64,000 nucleotides of DNA, taken from positions 1 through 64,000 of the forward strand of contig NZ_BOOP01000039.1 of assembly GCF_016863295.1 (NCBI RefSeq), read 5' to 3'. Under the pieces are notes generated by a model. It ran no database searches. It worked only from the letters and a program-made list of their open reading frames with translations, and was not told where the DNA came from. Positions 9,406-17,941 of this stretch are shown in pieces. How positions within the stretch are numbered: position 1 is the first letter of the stretch; each line of letters opens with the position of its first letter. This stretch comes from Planotetraspora phitsanulokensis (GTDB lineage: Bacteria; Actinomycetota; Actinomycetes; Streptosporangiales; Streptosporangiaceae). The translations under genes were made by a program, and so were the position numbers.

Positions 9406-10545
9406 TCAGCCGGTCCGGGTGGCGGACACGCCGCCGACGCCGCCCGGCTGCCGCTCCGGTTCCGTGAAGTCGTCCTCCGCCGAGGCGACGCCGGGCCGTC
9501 TCCCGCCCACGGCGGAGTGTCCCGGCGGGTCCGCGGGCGGCGGTGCCACGAGGTCGCCCGCCGCCGACGGCCGCAGGCCCTCGTGTGCCCCGCCGTACGG
9601 CGGGAGGGCGCCGACGACACGGGCCACGGCTGCGGGCAGCGGGAGGACGTCCACGCGCAGGGGCGTGCCGTGAACGAGCATCCCGCCGGACCTGTCGGCG
9701 GTGAGCAGCCACGCCCGGCCGCGAGCGACGCCCGCGGTGATCAGCCGTACGCCGCGCGGAACCGGCATGCCCGCGGGCGAGGCCCCGCAGACGGCGAACG
9801 TGAGGGCGCCCGATGCCGCATGGCGCGCCGCCGCGGCGACGGCGCCGGACGCGTCCTGCCCCGAGTGACGCGGGTGCACGTCGCCGGCGACGGTCACCGC
9901 GGCCTCGGGCAGCCGGGCGTCCAGTTGCGCCGCGATGGTCTGCAAAACGGGCCTGGCCACGCGGGGGTCGCCGCCGATCGCGACGACGGGCGGTTCCGGC
10001 ATCAGGTCGAGCAGCACGGCGTGGTCTCCGTCCGTGCCCACCGACACGAGGAGCGGCGCCGCGCCATCGGGATGCGCGGGCGCTGCGAGGTGGGCACGGT
10101 CGATCCACCACAATCGGGGGTCCGCGGCGTCGGCGGCCCACGGATCCGGCGGCTCCGGCGGGTCCCCCGGGCCGAAGGCGACCATCACGCCGACCCTGCC
10201 GGGGCCGAGCAGCGCGGCGTACGGCCGGATTCCGGTGCGTGCGGCCTCCGTCATCGCCCGTTCGGCGTCGCCCCATCCGGCGGGGTGCCCCAGGAGCCTG
10301 ACGAGCAGCCGCAGGCGGCGCCGATAACGGACCCGGGCCCTGAAGGGGGCGGCGAACGCCCTGACCGTCAGCGCCACTTCGCGGCGCACCCTGCGGCGCA
10401 AGGCCCGCCAGCCGCCGAGGCGGCCGACGACGAGATGCACGAGGACGACGAGCACGAGCAGCCCACCGGCCACGCCGAGCACGACGGTGAGTTCCGGAGC
10501 GGGCGCCGCCAAGGCGGCGAGGTTCCGAGATCGCGGCGTGTTCAT
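9406..10545 (-). CDS. Type VII island membrane protein of unknown function
   Basis: 379 aa from ATG 10545, which overlaps the sigma-factor stop by 4 nt (ATGA), so the two are probably translationally coupled. One strong transmembrane helix spans about residues 17-42, followed by a very basic stretch (about 45-85). A soluble alpha/beta region follows ('LLVSVGTDGDHAVLLDL', then 'VVAIGGDPRVARPVLQTIAA'), reminiscent of segments in large actinomycete proteins that also carry SARP-type domains. The C-terminus is Pro/Gly-rich and likely disordered. I do not recognise a family. Position between sigma factor and ATPase suggests an accessory membrane component or a signal receptor for the sigma factor. 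Confidence 0.7.
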   Translation of the reverse strand: MNTPRSRNLAALAAPAPELTVVLGVAGGLLVLVVLVHLVVGRLGGWRALRRRVRREVALTVRAFAAPFRARVRYRRRLRLLVRLLGHPAGWGDAERAMTEAARTGIRPYAALLGPGRVGVMVAFGPGDPPEPPDPWAADAADPRLWWIDRAHLAAPAHPDGAAPLLVSVGTDGDHAVLLDLMPEPPVVAIGGDPRVARPVLQTIAAQLDARLPEAAVTVAGDVHPRHSGQDASGAVAAAARHAASGALTFAVCGASPAGMPVPRGVRLITAGVARGRAWLLTADRSGGMLVHGTPLRVDVLPLPAAVARVVGALPPYGGAHEGLRPSAAGDLVAPPPADPPGHSAVGGRRPGVASAEDDFTEPERQPGGVGGVSATRTG

Positions 10546-11102
10546 GCGGCGGCCTGCCGCCCTTCGAAGTGCCGTCGCAACATCCGCAGGCCGTGGTGGC
10601 TGCGGGACTTCACCGTTCCGCGGGGGACGCCGAGCAGCCGCGCCACCTCCGCACCCGCCGTGCCGACCATGTGCACGTGGACGACGACCTCCCGGTGGAC
10701 CGGCGCCAGGCCGCGCAACGCGTCGACCAGCATGTGCCGGTCCACCGCCAGCGTTGCCGGATCCGCCACGGCCAGCGGCTCCGGGAAGTCGGCGGCGGAG
10801 ATTCCGACGGGCGTGACCCGGTCCTTGCGCCAGCCGTCGATGACGAGGTTGCGCGCCACCCGGAACAACCACATCCGGATGGGGCGCTCGCGCCAGTCGA
10901 GCTCCTCGCGCAGTTGCCACGCACGCAGCAGGGTCTCCTGCACGACGTCTTCCACGTGGTACGGGTCGTGTCCGGCCAGGCTCGTCACGAAGCGGTGAAG
11001 ACGATCACGTTCCGCCACGAGGACGTCGGTCCACGAGGGCGCTGCGGACGAGGTGGTGGTGACGCCGGACGGCTGAGGTCCGTCCCCTGTCGGGCCGCTC
11101 AT
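10542..11102 (-). CDS. ECF sigma factor
   Basis: 186 aa. Region 2 covers about residues 30-95: 'DVVQETLLRAWQLREELD' contains the conserved D-x-x-Q-E motif and 'RMWLFRVARNLVIDGWRK' matches region 2.3-2.4. Region 4 covers about 120-180, with helix-turn-helix 'GAEVARLLGVPRGTVKSRSH'. It resembles the SigL/SigM-type group of actinomycete ECF factors. No canonical zinc-binding anti-sigma gene is adjacent; the next gene (4-nt overlap) encodes the 379-aa membrane protein, which might take that role. The start is uncertain because the ribosome site is weak. As first gene of the secretion operon it may control the island. Confidence 0.92.
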   Translation of the reverse strand: MSGPTGDGPQPSGVTTTSSAAPSWTDVLVAERDRLHRFVTSLAGHDPYHVEDVVQETLLRAWQLREELDWRERPIRMWLFRVARNLVIDGWRKDRVTPVGISAADFPEPLAVADPATLAVDRHMLVDALRGLAPVHREVVVHVHMVGTAGAEVARLLGVPRGTVKSRSHHGLRMLRRHFEGRQAAA

Positions 11103-11367
11103 GAGACCGCTGCACCATTCTCTTCTGAGGCCTAAATGATGGGGTGGCCGGAGCGTGCGTGTTCAGCGTCACGCGCGACCGCCGATCATGGTAGGGGCGG
11201 ATGATCATCGGGCGGCCCACGGCAAAATGAACATTCCTCTACATGTCCGCAGCGGACTTGCGCGGGCGTGAAGACGGCCGTCATTAATCCGGCGTGTCTT
11301 CTGAGTTCACCCGCCCGTAGGGATGGGCCGAGATCGTTTCCGCGCCCCCCATCCTTCTGGAGATCGT
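11103..11367. promoter_or_regulatory. Divergent promoter region between ECF sigma operon and lectin gene
   Basis: 265 bp without a gene. The only symmetric element I see is the 10-bp palindrome GATGATCATC at 11200-11209. Composition is less GC-rich near 11215-11245 (e.g. 'ggcaaaatgaacattcctc'), consistent with promoters. I cannot assign -10/-35 elements with confidence. Confidence 0.35.
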
Positions 11368-12372
11368 GTGCCGCCCTCTCGTGATCAGCAGTCCGCCGAC
11401 GCGCCCGCCGGGCGCCCGCGTACCGGACGATTCGCCGAGGTCTTCGCCCGCCGCCCTCCCATCCCTCCGCGGGGATGGCTGCCCGGCAGGCGGGTGTGGG
11501 TCACCGCCGCCTTCGCCGGCGTGGTCATCACGGTCGTCGCCTCCGGTGCGACGACCGGCCTCACGGGCCTGGTGCCGTGGCCGGGCAGCGGCTCCGCGCA
11601 GTCGGTGGCGGCCCAGTCGGCCGTCGACCCCGCGGCGCCTCCGGCCGCGGCGCCCGCTCCCGGCGCGCACGGCCCCACCGCCAGGCCGACCGTCACCGTC
11701 GCCAGGCCGACCGTCACCGTGACCGCCCCGGGCGGCAACGGCAGGGCCGTCGCCCCGCTGGCGGTAAACGCCGCCCCTCCCCTCGCGCAACCGGGGAAGC
11801 CCGCGGCCGGCGGATCGGCGGGTGGATCGGCAGGCGGGTCGACAGGTGGATCGGCGGGCGGCAACGCGGCGGCGCCACCGGCCGCTACGCCGAAGACGCA
11901 GGCCACCCCCGCGAAGACGACGTCACAGGTGCAGACCACCAGCCAGTCGCAGTCGGCGAAGCCTCCGTCGGCGCCCCCCGCGCCCGCGACCGGACGGATG
12001 GTCTTCAACCACGGCTCCGGCCGCTGCATCGACGTGACGGACGGGAAGGCGGTCGCGGGCACCCGCCTGCAGATCTGGGACTGCACCGGAGCCTCCTGGC
12101 AGAAGTGGGACTTCCGGTCGGACGGAACGGTCCGCTCTCTCGGCCTGTGCATGGAGGTGGCCGGCGGCTCGACCGCCAACGGCGCCGCCATCCGGGTGAA
12201 CACCTGCACCGGCGGATCCGCGCAGCGGTTCGTGCTCAATTCCCGGCACGACCTGGTGAACACGGCGGCCGACAAGTGCGTGGACGTCGTGGATCTCGGC
12301 ACGTACAACGGAGCGCGCCTGCAACTGTGGTCGTGCGCGGGCAGCGACAACCAGAAGTGGAGCTTCAGGTAG
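11368..12372 (+). CDS. Membrane-anchored ricin-B lectin (CBM13-like) protein
   Basis: I prefer GTG 11368 (334 aa; GGAG 5 nt upstream) to the in-frame ATG at 11323. The N-terminus is basic and Pro-rich, followed by one transmembrane helix (about residues 44-62, 'VWVTAAFAGVVITVVASG') with no signal-peptidase motif, so a type II anchor. Residues about 80-205 are a low-complexity Ala/Pro/Gly/Thr linker with 'ARPTVTV' and 'GGSAGGSAGGS' repeats. The C-terminal 125 residues carry ricin-B lectin signatures: GRCIDVTDG, LQIWDCTGASWQKWDF, CVDVVDL, LQLWSCAGSDNQKWSF (repeated Q-x-W). It should display a carbohydrate-binding domain on the outer face. It diverges from the ECF sigma operon and may belong to its regulon (inference). 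Confidence 0.88.
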   Translation: MPPSRDQQSADAPAGRPRTGRFAEVFARRPPIPPRGWLPGRRVWVTAAFAGVVITVVASGATTGLTGLVPWPGSGSAQSVAAQSAVDPAAPPAAAPAPGAHGPTARPTVTVARPTVTVTAPGGNGRAVAPLAVNAAPPLAQPGKPAAGGSAGGSAGGSTGGSAGGNAAAPPAATPKTQATPAKTTSQVQTTSQSQSAKPPSAPPAPATGRMVFNHGSGRCIDVTDGKAVAGTRLQIWDCTGASWQKWDFRSDGTVRSLGLCMEVAGGSTANGAAIRVNTCTGGSAQRFVLNSRHDLVNTAADKCVDVVDLGTYNGARLQLWSCAGSDNQKWSFR

Positions 12373-12444
12373 CGACCGGGCCCCGGGTCCGCCGACACCC
12401 TGCCGACGAGGTCGGCCGGTGCCGCGGTCAGGAGGTCGATTCCC

Positions 12445-12552
12445 GGCGTGGGCGGTCCGCCCGGCTCGCCCGGCTTGCTCATGGGCGTGGGCGGCCCGCC
12501 CGGCTCGCCCGGCTTGCTCATGGGCGTGGGCGGCCCGCCCGGCTCGCTCATG
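12445..12552. repeat. 39-bp tandem repeat, 2.8 units
   Basis: Two full 39-bp units (12445-12483 and 12484-12522) differ at a single base. A third copy (12523-12552) lacks 9 bp. The length is a multiple of three, so forward it could read GVGGPPGSPGLLM and reversed MSKPGEPGGPPTP, but no convincing gene carries it. Copies abut without spacers, so this is not CRISPR. Slippage expansion is the likely origin. Confidence 0.85.
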
Positions 12553-12618
12553 GAGGTGTCACGGCGGATCGAGACGCTGCTGGGGCGACCGCGGCCGAGG
12601 GCATCGGCCCTGCTTTTC

Positions 12619-12657
12619 CGTTTCTCATGGAAACGCGCGCGCTCTCCGTGAGAAACG
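12619..12657. terminator. Inverted repeat, possible terminator or operator
   Basis: CGTTTCTCA (12619-12627) pairs perfectly with TGAGAAACG (12649-12657) around a 21-nt loop. The arms can extend through flanking T and A runs with one bulge. It lies downstream of both converging transcription units, so a terminator is the simplest reading. Confidence 0.5.
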
Positions 12658-12764
12658 AAACCGGGGCCATACCGCACCACACTCGAAGCGAGGGCGACCA
12701 CTCCCGTTCCGAGCCCACACCCGCACCGATCACCCGGCGCGGGTCCCGAACACGCCCGCGCCGA

Positions 12765-13187
12765 TCACCCTGCGCCAATCTCGAACGCGTCCGCGCCGGC
12801 TGTCGCCACCACGACGTCCTGCTCCACGGTCCCCGCGCTCACCCCGATCGCACCGGCGACCTCGCCGTCCGTCCCCGTCAGCGGGACTCCGCCACCGAAG
12901 ATCACCAGGCCGTCGTTGGTCGCCTCTATTCCGTACAGCGGACCGCCGGGAGCGGCGGAGACCCCGAGCTCCTCGGTCGTCATCGCCATCAGCGCGGCGG
13001 TGCGGGCCTTGCGGACGGCGATGTCGACGCTCCCCAGGATCGCTCCGTCCTGACGGGCGAACGCGAGCAGATGACCACCGCCGTCCACCACGGCGACGTT
13101 CATGGGCTGCCCGATCTCATCGGCCTTGCCCAGCGCGGCCTCCAGCACGCGCCGGGCCTCGGCGAGGCCGAGCCGTGCGTGCGTCAT
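12765..13187 (-). CDS. GlcG/HbpS-like (DUF336) protein of the diol dehydratase operon
   Basis: 140 aa from ATG 13187, with GGAGGG just upstream and a 4-nt overlap (ATGA) with the preceding reactivase gene. It is a single GlcG/HbpS-like domain: 'ARRVLEAALGKADEIGQPMN', 'VAVVDGGGHLLAFARQDGA', 'FGGGVPLTGTDGEVAGAIGV'. The family includes haem- or cobalamin-associated sensors and the C-terminal half of PduO (ATP:cob(I)alamin adenosyltransferase plus this domain). Placement at the end of a B12 enzyme operon suggests a role in cofactor handling or repair; this is inference. No adenosyltransferase domain is present. Confidence 0.85.
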   Translation of the reverse strand: MTHARLGLAEARRVLEAALGKADEIGQPMNVAVVDGGGHLLAFARQDGAILGSVDIAVRKARTAALMAMTTEELGVSAAPGGPLYGIEATNDGLVIFGGGVPLTGTDGEVAGAIGVSAGTVEQDVVVATAGADAFEIGAG

Positions 13188-13729
13188 GGCCCCTCCTTCC
13201 ACTCATCGAGGGGTGCCGGCGTGCCCTTGAACGGGACACCGACGACCAGCCTGGCGGCGTTGTGGCCCATGACCCGGGCATCGGACGCCGTGCCGCTCAG
13301 CGCGGGCGCATCCGGCGGAAGTTTCGCATGATGCACGCACACGTTCCCCGTGGCGTCCACGCCCACCCCTACGTCCAGGTGCGACGCCTGGGCGGCGGCG
13401 AAGGCGAGCTCCACCGCGCCACCGCCCGTGCCGTGCCCGGCCCCGTCGTCGGCGCCGTGCCCAACCCCGTGGTCGGTCCCGTCGTCGGCGCCGTCCCCCA
13501 CCTCGAGCTCGGTCCCGTCCTCAGTGGCGTCTTCCACGCGGAACGGCACGCCCTCCTCCTCCATGCCGGCGCCGAGCTCGCGCAGGCAACGCCGGTTGCG
13601 CGGGTCCGGACGGCACAGCACCACGACCTCGGGCCGGATCCGCACCACGCCCTCGGGCACCTCGGGCCGGGTCCGCACCACGCCACCGGAGCCGACGCCG
13701 ACGCCGTCCGAACGGATGACACCCGCCAT
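13184..13729 (-). CDS. Diol/glycerol dehydratase reactivase small subunit (PduH/DdrB-like)
   Basis: 181 aa. It lies 3 nt after the large reactivase gene. The first 50 residues ('VVLCRPDPRNRRCLRELGAG') and the region 'VELAFAAAQASHLDVGVGVD' to 'DARVMGHNAARLVVGVPF' match the small reactivase (dehydratase medium-subunit-like) fold. With the large subunit it would swap damaged cobalamin for fresh adenosylcobalamin. A roughly 35-residue Gly/Asp/His-rich insertion (about 70-105, e.g. 'GADDGTDHGVGHGADDGAGH') interrupts the domain; it is repetitive, His-rich and possibly metal-binding. Confidence 0.82.
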   Translation of the reverse strand: MAGVIRSDGVGVGSGGVVRTRPEVPEGVVRIRPEVVVLCRPDPRNRRCLRELGAGMEEEGVPFRVEDATEDGTELEVGDGADDGTDHGVGHGADDGAGHGTGGGAVELAFAAAQASHLDVGVGVDATGNVCVHHAKLPPDAPALSGTASDARVMGHNAARLVVGVPFKGTPAPLDEWKEGP

Positions 13730-13732
13730 GAC

Positions 13733-15592
13733 CTAGCCACACCTCACTTCCGCATGCGCCGCGCGTGCCGAGGCGTGGCCGGCGACCAGGCCGGTGGCCA
13801 CGGCGTTGCGCGGGCCCTCGCAGCCGCGCACGTTTCCGGTCCCGCTGACGATCCCGAACTCCGACACGGCCTCCGCGATCATGTCGGGGATCTCGAAGTC
13901 CAGCGCGGCGCCGCCGAGGACGACCACGAAGCCGAGCTGCCTGATGTTGCCGCCCGGAGCCACCTGTTCCAGCGCGCGGAGCGCGTTCGTCACGAAGACC
14001 CGCTGCTTGGCCGAGCGGCGCACCTGGCGGATCCGCTCCACACCGTGCCCGGTCCGGATCGGCCGCATCCCAGCATCGGTGAGGACGACCACCCTCGCGA
14101 AGGCCTCGGCGGGCAGGGCCTCGTCGAAGAAGCGGACCGTGCCGTCCTCCATGCGGATGTGGAAGAAGCTCTCCACCTTCGCCAGCGGGAACTTCTTGAT
14201 CTCCTCGGCGAGGTCCGTGCTGTCCAGCCCGAGTTCGGAGTCGATCAGGCTGGTGACCAGGTCACCGGCTCCGGCCAGGTGGACCGAGCGCACCTGCGCG
14301 CCCTCGGCGACGCCCGCGTCGGCGACTGCCGCGTCGGTGGATCCGCCGCCGAGGTCGAGGATCGCCATCGGCCTCGCCGTACCGGGGGTGGTGAGCGCTC
14401 CCAGCAGCGCCATGTCGGCCTCGACGCCGCCGATGAGCACGTCCGTGCCGAGCGCCTCCCGCAGCCGCGCGGCGAGCAACTCCATCGGACCCTTGCTGGT
14501 GCGCACCATCGCGGCCAGTGCGACGGCGTTCTCCAGCGCGAACTCCCCCGCCAGGCCGCCGGTGACCCGTTGCGGGACGAACGTGTCCACGGCGAGCACG
14601 TCCTGGATGCGCACGGCGTCGCGGGGCATCGCCGTCAACTCCGCCATGGTGCCGCGGACGCGGGCGAGCATCCCGCCTACGTGCGTGCCCGGCTCGCCGT
14701 CCGCGTCGACCAGCGGCCGCACCCGGCGCCACGTCTCCATGATCTCCAGGGCTCCGGCGTCCATCTCGACCGACCGCTTCGCCCGCTCGCCGATCAGGGT
14801 GAGGGCGCCCGCGGGAATCCTGCGGCCGGTGACGTCCCCCGACGGCGTGCGGACCACGACGGCCGAACGGTTGCCCACGAGGGCCCGCGCCACGGGCGCG
14901 ATCATGCGGGTCTGCTCGGGATCGAGCCCGAACACCGTGGCGATCCCGTAGGAGTTGGACAGCGTCCGGATGGTGCGGCCCGGCTCCGCGACCTCGACTG
15001 CCGCCGGCATGCCCAGCGGCACCCGGTGCACCAGGGTGACCTCGTCGACCACCGGGACCGGCTCGCGGAGCCGGTTGGCGATCAGGGTGGCGTCGTCGGC
15101 CTGCACGACCGCGCCGGTGACCCGCACCCCTCGCGCGATGGCGGCGTTGATCCCCGCGGCGACGTCCTCGAAGTCCACGTCCGCGTCGGCCACGCAGATG
15201 ACCGCGTCGCCCGGGGCGCAGTCCGGCAGGCCGGCAAAGGCCACGGTGGTGCCGACTCCCAGCCCGACGCCGCCTGGAGTGTCGGGGTTGTGCCCGATCA
15301 TCGTCGACTCCGTGATGACCGTCTCCGTGATCGTCTCCATGGCCAGCCCGCTGATCACCGGGGTGGCCTCGTTGACCAGCACCGCCTGCACGTCGGCCGG
15401 ATCACGCCCGGCCGCGGCCAGCGCCCGGGCCACGACCTCGACGACGCCCGGGACGTTCGCCGTGGTGCCCTTGACTCCGGTGGTCCGCCCCAGAGCCGCG
15501 GAGAGGTACGTGACCTCTCCGTCGGCACCGACGTCCGCGGCGCAGGCCTCCGTGGTCGAGTTGCCGATGTCGACCCCCACCACCAGGGACAT
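13733..15592 (-). CDS. Diol dehydratase reactivase ATPase large subunit (PduG/DdrA-like)
   Basis: 619 aa, close to the usual 605-615. The N-terminal actin-like ATPase phosphate loop reads 'VVGVDIGNSTTEACAADV'. A second phosphate motif, 'AILDLGGGSTDAAVAD', lies near residue 405, as in Hsp70/actin-fold proteins. The central 'VLVNEATPVISGLAMETITE' and the C-terminal 'FVVVLGGAALDFEIPDMIAE' are typical of DdrA/PduG. The chaperone hydrolyses ATP to release inactivated cobalamin from the dehydratase. It starts 15 nt after the fused dehydratase gene, in the same operon. Confidence 0.95.
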   Translation of the reverse strand: MSLVVGVDIGNSTTEACAADVGADGEVTYLSAALGRTTGVKGTTANVPGVVEVVARALAAAGRDPADVQAVLVNEATPVISGLAMETITETVITESTMIGHNPDTPGGVGLGVGTTVAFAGLPDCAPGDAVICVADADVDFEDVAAGINAAIARGVRVTGAVVQADDATLIANRLREPVPVVDEVTLVHRVPLGMPAAVEVAEPGRTIRTLSNSYGIATVFGLDPEQTRMIAPVARALVGNRSAVVVRTPSGDVTGRRIPAGALTLIGERAKRSVEMDAGALEIMETWRRVRPLVDADGEPGTHVGGMLARVRGTMAELTAMPRDAVRIQDVLAVDTFVPQRVTGGLAGEFALENAVALAAMVRTSKGPMELLAARLREALGTDVLIGGVEADMALLGALTTPGTARPMAILDLGGGSTDAAVADAGVAEGAQVRSVHLAGAGDLVTSLIDSELGLDSTDLAEEIKKFPLAKVESFFHIRMEDGTVRFFDEALPAEAFARVVVLTDAGMRPIRTGHGVERIRQVRRSAKQRVFVTNALRALEQVAPGGNIRQLGFVVVLGGAALDFEIPDMIAEAVSEFGIVSGTGNVRGCEGPRNAVATGLVAGHASARAAHAEVRCG

Positions 15593-15607
15593 GCCCGTAC
15601 TCCCGCC

Positions 15608-17908
15608 TCAGCCGGTGTGGCGCATGCGGATCAGCACCTCGAGCTCCACCGGCCCCGCGCCCGGCCGTACGAACTCGGTCTCCTTGATGTGCAGCAGCGC
15701 GGCCTTGGCCTGCCAGCGGGGCCGGGCCATGTGGTCGTTGCGCGACGGCACCGGTTCCGGCGACTCGCCCTTCGCGTAGCGGGCGGCGTTGCGGCCGATC
15801 CTGCGGAAGGTCTCCAGGTCCATCAGCGGCGCCTGCGGGAACAGCTCCAGGTTGGACAGGCGGAGCAGATCCCGCTGATGGATCATGGTGGTGCCGCGTG
15901 ACATGACGCCGACGCCGATGCCGGATCCGGAGAGCCTGGCCGCGGTGTGCGCGATGACCGCCAGGTCCGAGCTGCCGCGGACCCGGATGACGCGGGCGTG
16001 CACCCCCTGCTCCTCGACGCCGGCCAGCAGTTCGCGCAGCACCTCGGCGTGCGGGACGTCGACGATGGTCTTCGAGAAGAAGTCGCCGAAAGCCGGGGAG
16101 ACGCCGATGACCACCTCACCCGCGCGGCGTCCCGGACGGGCCGGGCCCTTCTCCTTCAGGCTCAGCGTGCGCCCGGTCCCCGGCGAGGGGACGCCTCCCT
16201 GTTCGGGATCGCGGGCGCTGACGACGTGCCGCAGCCGTTTCATCTCCTCCCAGCGCGCCCCGCTCGGACGGTGACCGGTGCCCGGGCCCGCGTAGTCGTT
16301 GGGATCGTTGACGGCCGACAGGGTCGTCAGCTCCGGCGTCAGGATCGCCGACGTGTGGAGGAGGTCGCCGGAGACCCTTTGTCTCAGCACGCCGAGCAGC
16401 GCCTCGGCGACGTCGGAGAAACCACCGGCCTCCAGGCCCTTGACGATGTCGAGCCCGGTGACGCCCCGGTCCATGACCGACTGCGCCGCCTTCAGGTCCT
16501 CCAGCACGTCCCGCAACGGCAGGTCCCTGCTGCCGTGCGCGTACGTGACCGCCTCGATCTCCTTGTCGGTGATCGGCGCCAGTCCGAGGTGGGCGAACAC
16601 GCCCTGCAGCGCACGCGCGGCCCGGTTGCGGGCGGCGAGGATCTCGGCCTCGGGGACGTGCCGGAGCGCGCCGTCGACCTGCAGATCCCGCTGGATGGTG
16701 TTCCAGTCGTCGAAGTCCTCGGGGTCGAGGTTCGACCCGGCGAACATGTTGTCGTAGTTGGGCACGCCGGAGTAGCCCGAGCAGATGAAGTCGGTGCCGG
16801 GCAGCAGTTGCGGCAGCAGCCGCGCGGTGCGGCGCATGTCGGAGTGCGAGAAGGACTGGTCGTTGCCGGAGGCGCACTCCAGGTCGACGGTGCTGGCGAT
16901 GAGATTCTCCGCGAGCACGGCGCGGATGCCCGCCGGGACCGCGCCGGGCACGCCGATGCAGCTGATCGAGCCGTTCTGCAGGCCCTGGACCCCGGCGCCC
17001 TTGGCGACCAGGATGCAGCGGACCTCCAGGTAGAGCATGGACCTGCCTTCGGCGTTGCCCATCTGCACCTCGGAACCGGTACCCGAGGTGAACCTCATCT
17101 TGATCCCGCGTGAGGCGTACGCGGACGCGAGGAACGCCTTCGACCACGGGGTGTCGTCGCCGTCGCAGAACACCTGCTCGGTGCCGTACACCGAGATCGT
17201 CTCGGCGTAGGCCGTGATGCCGCGCATGCCCAGTTCGAGCTCGGTGGCCTCCTCCAGCGCGCACTGGGTGAGGACGCCGGGTCGTCCGGTCTGCGCGCCG
17301 ACCTGCAGCGCGATGGCGACCAGCGGCGCGTAGCGCACGACGCCGAGTGTGGTCTCCAGCTCGCGGAATCCGCGCAGTGCGGCCTCCGCCGCGTCCGCCG
17401 CGACCTGGACCGGGTTGTCCCTGGCGCTCGTGGAGTGCGCCTGGTTGGCCGGGGTGCGCCGGGCCCGCATCTTCTGCAGGGCCATCATCATCTCGACGAC
17501 GTTCATGGTCTTGACGACCTCGAGCAGCTTGGCGGGGGTGAGGCCGCGCGACACCGCCAGCACGTCGGCCCGCGACACCCGCGGATCGACCAGCATGTGC
17601 GCTATCTCGACGACGTCCAGTGCCATCGCCTGCTCGGCCGCGCCGGCGTCGATCGCGTGATCGGCGATGAACTGGTCCAGGAAGTCGAAGTCCCTCCTGT
17701 GCCTGCCGTCCATCTCCACGATCGTGCCGTTCTCCACCCGCACGCTCGGCGACGGGTCGAAGGGGCTGTCCATGGCGACCATGCCGACCTCGGGCCACTC
17801 CTCCACGAAGCCGTCGAGGTTGACGGGCCGGTCCTCCAGAATCCGGGTGCGCTTGGATCGCCGGGCGGCCCCCGGGCCCGGGTCACTCGTGACGTTGGTG
17901 GCCTTCAT
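15608..17908 (-). CDS. Coenzyme B12 diol/glycerol dehydratase, fused large and medium subunits
   Basis: 766 aa. Residues 1 to about 555 are the large (PduC/DhaB1) subunit: '[20 protein letters not shown]', '[19 protein letters not shown]', '[20 protein letters not shown]', '[20 protein letters not shown]'. After a basic linker (about 560-590), residues 590-766 are the medium (PduD) subunit: '[20 protein letters not shown]', '[19 protein letters not shown]'. In enteric bacteria these are separate genes; a fusion is known in some actinobacteria. The enzyme dehydrates 1,2-propanediol, glycerol or ethylene glycol to the aldehyde using adenosylcobalamin. The small subunit gene lies 33 nt upstream. 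No microcompartment shell gene is nearby. Confidence 0.95.
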   Translation of the reverse strand: MKATNVTSDPGPGAARRSKRTRILEDRPVNLDGFVEEWPEVGMVAMDSPFDPSPSVRVENGTIVEMDGRHRRDFDFLDQFIADHAIDAGAAEQAMALDVVEIAHMLVDPRVSRADVLAVSRGLTPAKLLEVVKTMNVVEMMMALQKMRARRTPANQAHSTSARDNPVQVAADAAEAALRGFRELETTLGVVRYAPLVAIALQVGAQTGRPGVLTQCALEEATELELGMRGITAYAETISVYGTEQVFCDGDDTPWSKAFLASAYASRGIKMRFTSGTGSEVQMGNAEGRSMLYLEVRCILVAKGAGVQGLQNGSISCIGVPGAVPAGIRAVLAENLIASTVDLECASGNDQSFSHSDMRRTARLLPQLLPGTDFICSGYSGVPNYDNMFAGSNLDPEDFDDWNTIQRDLQVDGALRHVPEAEILAARNRAARALQGVFAHLGLAPITDKEIEAVTYAHGSRDLPLRDVLEDLKAAQSVMDRGVTGLDIVKGLEAGGFSDVAEALLGVLRQRVSGDLLHTSAILTPELTTLSAVNDPNDYAGPGTGHRPSGARWEEMKRLRHVVSARDPEQGGVPSPGTGRTLSLKEKGPARPGRRAGEVVIGVSPAFGDFFSKTIVDVPHAEVLRELLAGVEEQGVHARVIRVRGSSDLAVIAHTAARLSGSGIGVGVMSRGTTMIHQRDLLRLSNLELFPQAPLMDLETFRRIGRNAARYAKGESPEPVPSRNDHMARPRWQAKAALLHIKETEFVRPGAGPVELEVLIRMRHTG

Positions 17909-17941
17909 CGACGCTCCCGTCTCCCGATCCCTCCGACGTGG

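Larger units (their letters stand above)
12373..12764. other. 392-bp stretch without a supportable gene
   Basis: It holds the 39-bp tandem repeat (12445-12552) and an inverted repeat (12619-12657). Further on, 'ccgatcacc' recurs near 12726 and 12761. Short open frames exist on both strands but none has a ribosome site or recognisable product. Both transcription units end here convergently (lectin gene from the left, GlcG-like gene from the right), so it is probably terminator and slippage-prone spacer. Confidence 0.6.

Noticed and set aside
9314-10276. N-terminal extension of the secretion ATPase by ~320 residues
   Set aside because: The extension is Arg/Gly-rich and lies over the membrane-protein gene in another frame. 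GTG 9313 has a ribosome site and begins a folded domain.
12445-12552. CRISPR array
   Set aside because: Units abut directly without spacers and number fewer than three full copies; no cas genes.
12448-12651. 67-aa ORF built on the 39-bp repeat
   Set aside because: No ribosome site, repetitive content and no homology I recognise; treated as repeat only.
12419-15901. Forward 1160-aa open frame
   Set aside because: It is antisense to the GlcG-like, reactivase and dehydratase genes and encodes His/Arg/Pro-rich text with no domain.
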